A stretch of DNA of 64,000 nucleotides from contig WBVU01000003.1 of assembly GCA_009192285.1 (NCBI GenBank), positions 5,363,973 through 5,427,972 of the forward strand. Reading direction: 5' to 3'. Source of the DNA: Morchella semilibera (lineage: Eukaryota > Ascomycota > Pezizomycetes > Pezizales > Morchellaceae). The position numbers were made by a program, and so were the translations under genes. The notes beneath the pieces are model-generated. The model ran no database searches. It worked only from the letters and a program-made list of their open reading frames with translations, and was not told the origin of the DNA. Every line of letters starts with the position of its first letter. Position 1 is the stretch's first letter. Below, one piece after another: positions 57,800 to 64,000 of this stretch.

Positions 57800-57827
57800 A
57801 ACACGCGCAGTAGGTACTGCGCGTGTT
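57800..57827. promoter_or_regulatory. Perfect 13-bp inverted repeat upstream of a zinc-finger gene
   Basis: AACACGCGCAGTA, then GG, then TACTGCGCGTGTT. It lies 111 bases before the zinc-finger gene's ATG and 21 bases before its TATA-like TATAAAT at 57849. It is GC-rich in an AT-rich neighbourhood. A related half-site (CATGCGCAG) lies just upstream near 57773. It could be a dimeric regulator's site; this is inference. Confidence 0.45.
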
Positions 57828-57848
57828 AGGCTACGGACTGAATTCTTC

Positions 57849-57855
57849 TATAAAT
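57849..57855 (+). promoter_or_regulatory. Candidate TATA box of the small zinc-finger gene
   Basis: TATAAAT, 84 bases before the ATG. Confidence 0.45.
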
Positions 57856-57938
57856 TATCGCACGCAGTACAGCCAGGACGCTTCTGTACCATTTCCCTAT
57901 ACTCAGTACACAGATCTATATAGCTATAGCTTCAACAA

Positions 57939-58438
57939 ATGTCCACTCAATTTTCCCAGCCCCCAATGCCACTTCGCTATAGAGAATACCAGATGTCCGA
58001 ACACCGCGCCCAACATTTGCAGAACCTAGCGGGGTCAATGACCGAACTTGTGGCAATAATCGACCCCCAAGTCTCCAACCCGCAGCAACGGGCCATGGCG
58101 GTGAGAAACCTCACGGATGAAGAGGAGCGCTCGTACTCCAGGAACCAAACAGGAGGGTATGTGTGCGAAATTCCAGGCTGCGGATTCACCGTCGAAACCG
58201 GTGATGATCCAAGCAAGAAACGTTTTCAGTATGTATGAAGACGATGTTTGTGAGAACTTAAAAAAGGCTAATACTCTTTTCTAGAGAACATCAAGCGGCC
58301 CACCAGCACAAAATATACATGTGCCTTCACTGCGGTGAGGGATTCCCCCTCATGGTTCTTTACGATGCGCACCACAATGAGAGACACCCTGGCGAGGATA
58401 TGAACTTGGAGGTTACGAGAATTGTTATTCATGATTGA
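57939..58438 (+). CDS. Small two-finger C2H2 zinc-finger protein
   Basis: Two exons (57939-58228 and 58285-58438, 56-base intron) give 147 residues. The first 72 residues are hydrophilic without motifs. Finger 1 has C76 and C81 (YVCEIPGCGFTV) with H99 and H103 (EHQAAH), joined across the intron. Finger 2 has C110 and C113 (YMCLHCGEGF) with H126/H127 and H131 (DAHHNERH). The spacing between Cys and His in finger 1 is longer than in the classic C2H2 form. Probably a nuclear DNA- or RNA-binding protein; no named relative recognised. A perfect palindrome lies in its promoter. The intron restores both fingers, which supports the model. Confidence 0.75.
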
Positions 58439-58769
58439 CCGATCAAGATACTTCCGCAATTTGTCTTGCGCGATGTTTTGGGGCAGGGGGAGGTCGTGGT
58501 CAGCGAGCTTTGTTACCTACGGAGGAATGTTACGGAAGCAATACGTGCAGGCGCTATTTGAAGGTCTTTGTAGCTACATCTTCGAATACATGCTAGTGTG
58601 ACATGCGAGGTTACTATTAAGCTGCCAAGGCTTTTCTTACTTGCACAACGTGAAGCAACATTAACCCTAAAAGCGGTACCACCCACCCGCAATTTCATAG
58701 CGTTCTTGAACGACTAATATTACATATGGTGCAGCGCACCTTGAAGGTGACATCAATTTCACCACAAAT

Positions 58770-58880
58770 AACTTCTCAACCAGACAAGATATCAAAAGTC
58801 TGTGAGGTCAAATTGTAGGTATAGGTGTAATAAAGATCTTTATCCCCTAGATTTTTGATATCTTGTCTGGTTGAGAGGTT
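58770..58880. mobile_element. Foldback element, CTTCTCAACCAGACAAG arms
   Basis: AACTTCTCAACCAGACAAGA at the left is mirrored by TCTTGTCTGGTTGAGAGGTT at the right, with pairing continuing to ATATCAAAA / TTTTGATAT. The loop is about 50 bases. Confidence 0.8.
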
Positions 58881-59314
58881 GTTAGCCATGCCATTTGTAT
58901 GTAAAAAAGTGCCAAGAACTGGCGAAGTGGAACTTTACAGACTTGCAGCCAAGGTTTAGTTGTGACTTTGCGCAAACACATCCAGAGTGGCTCGGCAGAG
59001 TCTTGGCACCCTTTCATTGCATCCAGCATCCACTTCAAATGCTCCTAAACTGGTGATTCTGGATATTTTGGAGAGCCAGCCTCTTTTAGAACATTCGAGC
59101 TTCACGAAGGGTATCTCAAATCTTAAAGCAAGAATGATTGTTGTTTGACAGTTTGTATTATGTTGCTGACTGTAGACATTTAGCAACCCTGTCTCTTGGC
59201 GTGGATGCATCCAACGCCATAATATGGCTGAGATACCGGCATGTCACCTACACACAAAAAACCGCCAAGACTACATTTTTGTATGACTCTAATAGCAAAG
59301 TTGCGAGCATGGAG

Positions 59315-59385
59315 TACTTAGGCGTTTAGCAAAAGGTCGTGAAATCTAGGCAATTCCTTAAGACCTTTTGCTGAACGCCTAGGTA
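59315..59385. mobile_element. Foldback element, TACTTAGGCGTTTAGC arms
   Basis: 24-base arms with two mismatches: TACTTAGGCGTTTAGCAAAA at the left, TTTTGCTGAACGCCTAGGTA at the right, loop about 23 bases. Confidence 0.8.
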
Positions 59386-59666
59386 TTCCCGCACTAATAT
59401 AGAAAACCCATTATATATATCAACAAGGAAAATCATATCAGGCGCACTATGAAGCCATACATGTATGGTACATGTACTAGTACATGTAGTTACCCATATT
59501 CTTTAGCTAACCAATTGAAACTGCCTGGACAAGCATTCCCACCCAAGCACAGCATCTTGTCATTCCTAGGTCCTTGATCAAAGAAGTACGCAGGACTTGA
59601 TGTGAATCTACCCCCATTGAATTTCTATATACTTGCATGCACGTGTAAATTTGCACTATCCCCTAG

Positions 59667-59825
59667 CTGGGTTGTTGAGACTCGCAGAATCCAGGACTTC
59701 CTATTCGAGGTGAGGTGTGGCATAGTCACTGAGCCTTTTACTTTTGCAGGTTGTTCGCCACAGTTTGTTAGTAATTTTATTACTGAAACAGAAAGTCCTA
59801 GGTCCTACGAGTCTCAACAGCCCAG
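59667..59825. mobile_element. Foldback element 1 of the five-element array
   Basis: Arms of about 36 bases: CTGGGTTGTTGAGACTCG at the left, CGAGTCTCAACAGCCCAG at the right, with pairing extending to AGGACTTCCT / AGAAAGTCCT. The loop is about 85 bases. Confidence 0.85.
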
Positions 59826-59870
59826 GGGATAAATGTGTACATGTATTGTAATTGTACATGTATGTACATG

Positions 59871-59996
59871 TACTCGTATTTCGCTGACGTTTGTGGACGC
59901 GACTGATATTGCATGCCATACAAAAATACGCCAAGCTCATGATCTTGGGTGTATGCAATAATGGCCCAGTTCAAAAACGTCAGCGAAAAACGAGTA
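59871..59996. mobile_element. Foldback element 2 of the array, TCGTATTTC family
   Basis: TACTCGTATTTCGCTGACGT at the left pairs with ACGTCAGCGAAAAACGAGTA at the right. Arm sequence shared with the element at 17543-17662. Inside lies a second, smaller inverted repeat (ATTGCATGCC... / ...GTATGCAAT), so the structure is nested. Confidence 0.82.
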
Positions 59997-60016
59997 CTCA
60001 ACGTGCAGCGGGGAGC

Positions 60017-60137
60017 TACTCGCGGCAGGCAACAAGTACCCGAAAATGCATTGGTGTATTCCCTCTAGATCTTTTAATCCAATAAGAATTGCATCTCAGG
60101 ACTTGCATATTCGGGTACCTCTTACCTGCCGCGAGTA
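60017..60137. mobile_element. Foldback element 3 of the array
   Basis: TACTCGCGGCAGGCAACAAG at the left is mirrored by CTCTTACCTGCCGCGAGTA at the right, pairing on to GTACCCGAAAATGC / GCATATTCGGGTAC. The arms are about 33 bases. Confidence 0.85.
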
Positions 60138-60140
60138 GTA

Positions 60141-60267
60141 CCGCAAAAGTCCGTTGGATAAGACCAGCCTCTCTTTACGGGTTCACGGCATAAGCCACAG
60201 AAAAATGGTGTGGCTTACGCTGACAACCTGCAAAGAGAGGCTGGTCTTATCCAACGGACTTTTGCGG
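60141..60267. mobile_element. Foldback element 4 of the array, perfect arms
   Basis: Perfect arms of about 35 bases: CCGCAAAAGTCCGTTGGATA at the left, TATCCAACGGACTTTTGCGG at the right, pairing on through AGACCAGCCTCTCTTT. Flanked on both sides by TAGTA (60136-60140 and 60268-60272), a likely 5-base or TA target duplication. Perfect arms suggest a young element or an active hairpin. Confidence 0.88.
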
Positions 60268-60272
60268 TAGTA

Positions 60273-60364
60273 CTACGGGTGTACGTGCGTAGGGATAAGT
60301 CTGGCGACAGTAAGAACTGTTGCAACTACGGCCAGTGTCGCTAGACTTACCCCTACACCCGTAG
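60273..60364. mobile_element. Foldback element 5 of the array, GGTAAGTCT family
   Basis: CTACGGGTGTACGTGCGTAG at the left pairs, with a small offset, with CTTACCCCTACACCCGTAG at the right. The core TGTTGCAACTACGGCCAGTG recurs near 62617 and 47595, so it belongs to a dispersed family. Confidence 0.78.
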
Positions 60365-61428
60365 GCGAAGTCAGGTAAGATATAAGTGGCTAACGTACGG
60401 TCATATTACATACGTCAGGCACGGTTACCTGCATATCAAATCATGGGGGGCAGTTACTACATGTATGAATACTACGTTGTTTCAACTAGGGGTAAGTCTC
60501 CAGAACTATGGCCTGTCGTAGTACAGTACATACTGCCTACTACACCATATATCAAACCTGAAATTACAACCGACGCGGGTTCCCTTAAGTATATCTTGAG
60601 GGCTCTGAGGGACAGTGTCCCATCTCACAAACACCTCTCTCTTTTGGGAATACATGTTCTGCTGAGTTACACTACGAATACGATTTTCCAGATATATATA
60701 TAGCCTGGCTAGGAGAAAGTTGATGCGATGGCACGAATGCCAGCAGACTGTCGATGCTCATTGATCGATCGAAATATCATATGGTTTACACAGCCCCTTG
60801 ACCATAGCTTGTTGGCAACTGGCATGCGCTTGTCTGCAACGCAGGCACATGAGGTATGCAGCTGTCCGGGGACATTTACGGAGACCATTTATTTTAAGTC
60901 GATAGCTAAGTACATGATGTACATGTAATTAATACAGTATTATAGTAGATCACAACCCCCCAATATTATAACATAAATCATCGGACGGCACCAAAACACG
61001 CAAGAGTCTAAACCAATAAGATACTGGGAGTATGTATATACTTATAAAGTCTCTAAATCGTGGGTTTCAATGTTTAATAATTATGAAAAGAGCTAAGTAG
61101 TTCAGTGCCTTAACTCACTTGAACCTAGTACTGATTTCGTGCACAAATACTGTCGCTTCCTAGGCGCGTCAGAAGAGAGTTTATACGCATGCATATATAA
61201 TATATCTACCCCGTATATATGTGGTACTCCTGTCTACGCTATATATATGCACCACCCTTTGTCACGTTTAAAAGGCTTGAGCTGAAATTGCGCAATTATG
61301 CACACGATTCATAAATTAGTGTTACCGGTCACTCAGTTAAAATATCAATTATTTCCTTGAGCCCGAGAGCAGCCCTGGTTATAATTACTGTGTAGCGCTA
61401 CATGCAGTAATGTGATTGGTAGCTCCAT

Positions 61429-61640
61429 TTCAAGACATTTGCGAAATCCCTCTCATGCATAAAGGTCATGTGATCTTGAGTAGGTACATGTATTTACTGT
61501 CAAAAGCGTCCGGGTAAGCAGTTAGCTGTATTATCAGAATACTTAAGGAGTCCATAAACTTCGCAGGTTGCTGCTTTACTTTGGTTCATCATTTCCTACA
61601 TAGGCCACACTAATGCGAGAGATTTCGCAAATGCCTTGAA
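61429..61640. mobile_element. 212-bp foldback element
   Basis: Left arm TTCAAGACATTTGCGAAATC, right arm GATTTCGCAAATGCCTTGAA, one mismatch in 20. The interior has no coding capacity. Confidence 0.75.
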
Positions 61641-61681
61641 CATCCGGGAGATAGTCGTGGCTGCATCTATAATGAAACATA

Positions 61682-61808
61682 TCCCTTAGTCTGTCAATAC
61701 TGACCCCCCTATAATAGAGGAATTAAATTTGTATGGAAGATCTATTATTTGATAAGGGAGATAGCGGGATCTGTTAGGGGGTCAGCATTTTGCTGACAGA
61801 CTAAGGGA
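61682..61808. mobile_element. TA-flanked MITE, TCCCTTAGTCTGTCA arms
   Basis: TCCCTTAGTCTGTCA at the left, TGACAGACTAAGGGA at the right, with an inner TGACCCCC / GGGGGTCA pair. Flanked by TA on both sides, as expected for a Tc1/mariner-type non-autonomous element. Confidence 0.82.
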
Positions 61809-62585
61809 TAATCAAGTCGGTCAGTTCTACAGGATAAATTTTGGCCGGTCATCTCATTTTATATAATCTGTCGCCGGTGCGGGTAGAACGATAAGAAAGC
61901 ATGGTGGGTTATTGGCAGTCTTCCGATAACGTTCTCCTTAAGTCATGGCTTTTATCTATGTCACATGGTTACGACTTCGAGTGGTAATCAAAGGTCGACT
62001 GTAGTGTTTCAAGGTTGTAGCCAATTGCAAGTCAATTGCTTGCCGTGACGTATATATATAAGTCCGTAGGAGTTCCCGGCCTGAAGACGCCTCATGGCCA
62101 GACGCATCATGTCAGCACATAATTAGGTACGGGGTACGTATAGATTTAGCAAGTCTTTAAATACGACGATTGGTGTTTTTTTTTTAGGTGGTTTCACTCA
62201 ATATATTTTCTTCCTACTTTAGCTACTTATCATTTTGCTTATTTATTTATTAAGCTACGTCATAACGTAGCTATAGGTCTAGCTATAGGTCTCTACGACT
62301 CCCCCCGCGTCCCCTCGTCAGCAGCACATATTTGACGATCTATCCCGCCAAAAATCTAAAAAATGGTACACAAATGTGTAAGTACTTATGTGTGTTTTCT
62401 CCCCCCGGCTCAAAACTAAAAATACCTATTTTACTTAAGGTTAACTTCCATATAGAGCGTGCCCCTATCTTCTGCATATGAGAAGCGAGTAGTTACAAGA
62501 CCTGGAGCAGATTCCATATATATATAGTTGTTCGGTTCCCTGCGCAGCTTGTTTTAAATACATCGCTTTAGTTCTATGGTTGTAG

Positions 62586-62654
62586 AGGTAAGTCTATAGG
62601 CAGTAACTAAATGTATTGTTGCAACCACGACCACTCCCTACAGACTTAACCCCG
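62586..62654. mobile_element. Degenerate GGTAAGTCT-family foldback
   Basis: GAGGTAAGTCTATAGGCAGT at the left, ACTCCCTACAGACTTAACCCC at the right, and the core TTGTTGCAACCACGACCACT shared with 60273-60364. Confidence 0.65.
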
Positions 62655-63518
62655 TACGCGTAGCACATGTATATACCATCATTGACCCTATACCAATACT
62701 AATCTGGTTTAGACTGATTTATTATGACGACAACACCGCAACACCGATTTCTGGCGAGAGGGAGGATCTGGTGAGGCTTGGCGATTTCGACTAACAGCTT
62801 GATGCTGGGCCTTTGATTGACATTTTTTTATACGGAGACCCTTCCTCTCACCGGAGTAACCTCAATTACTCCACTGCTCTACACCGACCTTGACTGGGTG
62901 TACCCAAGGCTCCAGATATATATCCTTTAGACTTGGGTAATATCACGGTAGTTCAAAACCGACGTTGGTTCGCTCGAATCCTAATCTCCTAAGCCTAAAT
63001 TGCAGAACTAACATACCCAAAATATTAACTAGGACAACTCGGGGCGACATACGCATAGGGGGAGCTGAGAGCTAGAGCGCGTGATCTCCAAAGACCTACG
63101 TATCATGCGGGTACGCATCTATCGCAGTCCCTTAGTTATCGAGGTCCTGTGCTTCCTGTGGATTATATAGATATTACTTGGTTTAATTGATCAAACGTTT
63201 AGAAAATATTGGCCAAATTTGCAAAGAGAAAAGCGAAGGTTTTGGTAAGTACAAAGGTCCCGTTCAAGGCATGGATTTTTTTTTATAAATTTCTCTAAAC
63301 CAATTCTCCAAAGTACGAGGTGGTTAGGAAAGAGTCAGGGTCCCTGGAACTTCAACATATCGGAACTAAGGCTGTTGACTCAGCTTTCTCGGATAGGTAG
63401 CGGATTCTAAATGTGTTACACAGTTGAGGAAGCCGCGAGTGATCATGACGTGACATGTCACTACAAGCTCCTACCGAGTGCTTAAGAAATTGAGCCGAAT
63501 TACTGTTCACCCCCTCGA

Positions 63519-63541
63519 TATATATATATATATATATATAA
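63519..63541. repeat. (TA)n microsatellite
   Basis: About 11 TA units; the palindromic tract encodes nothing. Confidence 0.85.
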
Positions 63542-64000
63542 TACAACAACCCAAATTCTGGCGGACATGGAAAGATCCACTTCAGGTTCACCACAATATA
63601 ACCTATCATTATATTACAAACCCGTTAATTACTCTGCCAAATGGAATTTAAAGAAGGGATATATAACTAAATCCCCCCAAAACTGGGTAATTAGGGTTTA
63701 TATACCTGATTCCCCTGGCTGCGGGTACTATCCTACAATATATGACATACGGTATGAAAGATCACTTCCAATACCTTACAGAAGCACCATGCATATTTGC
63801 CTGCTGCCTAAGTCTTCGATGCTTTCATACACTGGATCATTCATCGCTGATGAATACGAACATGAAGAACTGATAAACCATACACCACCTATATCAACCG
63901 AGAGTTGATATCTATTTACCAGTGCCGCAAGCAAGAGGTCTCCTATACTAGAGGGTGCGGTAAAGTCATGTATCTAAGATACATACATGTAGCTAGACGC

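Larger units (their letters stand above)
58439..64000. other. Gene-poor region dense in foldback elements
   Basis: No convincing gene in 5.5 kb. A 113-codon frame at 63567-63908 has no recognisable motif. The first 2 kb holds at least seven inverted-repeat elements, and three more follow at 61.4-62.7 kb. (TA)n lies at 63519-63541. Ten TACATGTA palindromes were found. Confidence 0.6.

Noticed and set aside
63567-63908. 113-codon plus-strand frame near the right edge
   Set aside because: No motif, AT-biased codons, and no promoter or intron support; might be an edge exon but cannot be supported.

Overview
The window reads as nuclear DNA of a filamentous ascomycete (Pezizomycotina; class not resolved). 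Host genes carry short GT-AG introns of roughly 50-200 bases, and several products are typical of this group: a fungal-type tyrosinase, a CE1 esterase with a C-terminal CBM1, a QDE-2-type Argonaute, an AusD-like methyltransferase and a microsomal P450. No rRNA, confident tRNA, CRISPR or bacterial operon was seen.

Left region (1 to about 16.75 kb): nested Ty3/gypsy retroelements. A minus-strand copy runs off the left edge and holds an opposite-strand solo LTR. It abuts, and probably split, an older broken plus-strand element of a different lineage (about 2.8-10.07 kb plus a tail after 16.1 kb). A complete, young chromovirus (10069-16101; 449-bp LTRs identical by eye; 5-bp target duplication GGCGT) lies in the tail of that older element. 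Two 137-bp MITEs of one family sit in opposite orientations in this region.

Middle region (16.75-45.6 kb): host genes in AT-rich spacers. In order: a secreted short tyrosinase (+, 20.3-21.7 kb); four minus-strand paralogous genes for secreted, Kex2-processed, cysteine-rich proteins (23.0-28.4 kb); a small conserved glycine/glutamine-rich protein (-, 29.9-30.3 kb); a C2H2 zinc-finger protein (-, 31.9-32.9 kb); a 5-kb gene-poor stretch; acetyl xylan/feruloyl esterase with CBM1 (+, 38.0-39.35 kb); an amidohydrolase-2 protein (+, 40.4-41.7 kb); and an Argonaute (-, 42.2-45.6 kb).

Right region (45.6-64 kb): an AT-hook, proline-rich nuclear protein (-), a cytochrome P450 (+), a hemerythrin-like protein (-), an AusD-like methyltransferase (-) and a small two-finger C2H2 protein (+). 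From 58.7 kb to the end no convincing gene is seen, but the DNA is packed with foldback elements. Five of them, mostly unrelated to one another, lie almost end to end at 59.67-60.36 kb.

Exon joins were worked out by hand from splice consensus, reading phase and family motifs. All proposed multi-exon models keep phase and end at the expected stop, apart from the frame interruptions noted in the AT-hook and P450 genes. The secreted tyrosinase, CBM1 esterase and four secreted cysteine-rich proteins suggest a saprotrophic or plant-associated life with extracellular competition or host contact; that is inference. The most novel items are the four-gene cysteine-rich family, the hairpin array and a strong intergenic excess of the palindrome TACATGTA.
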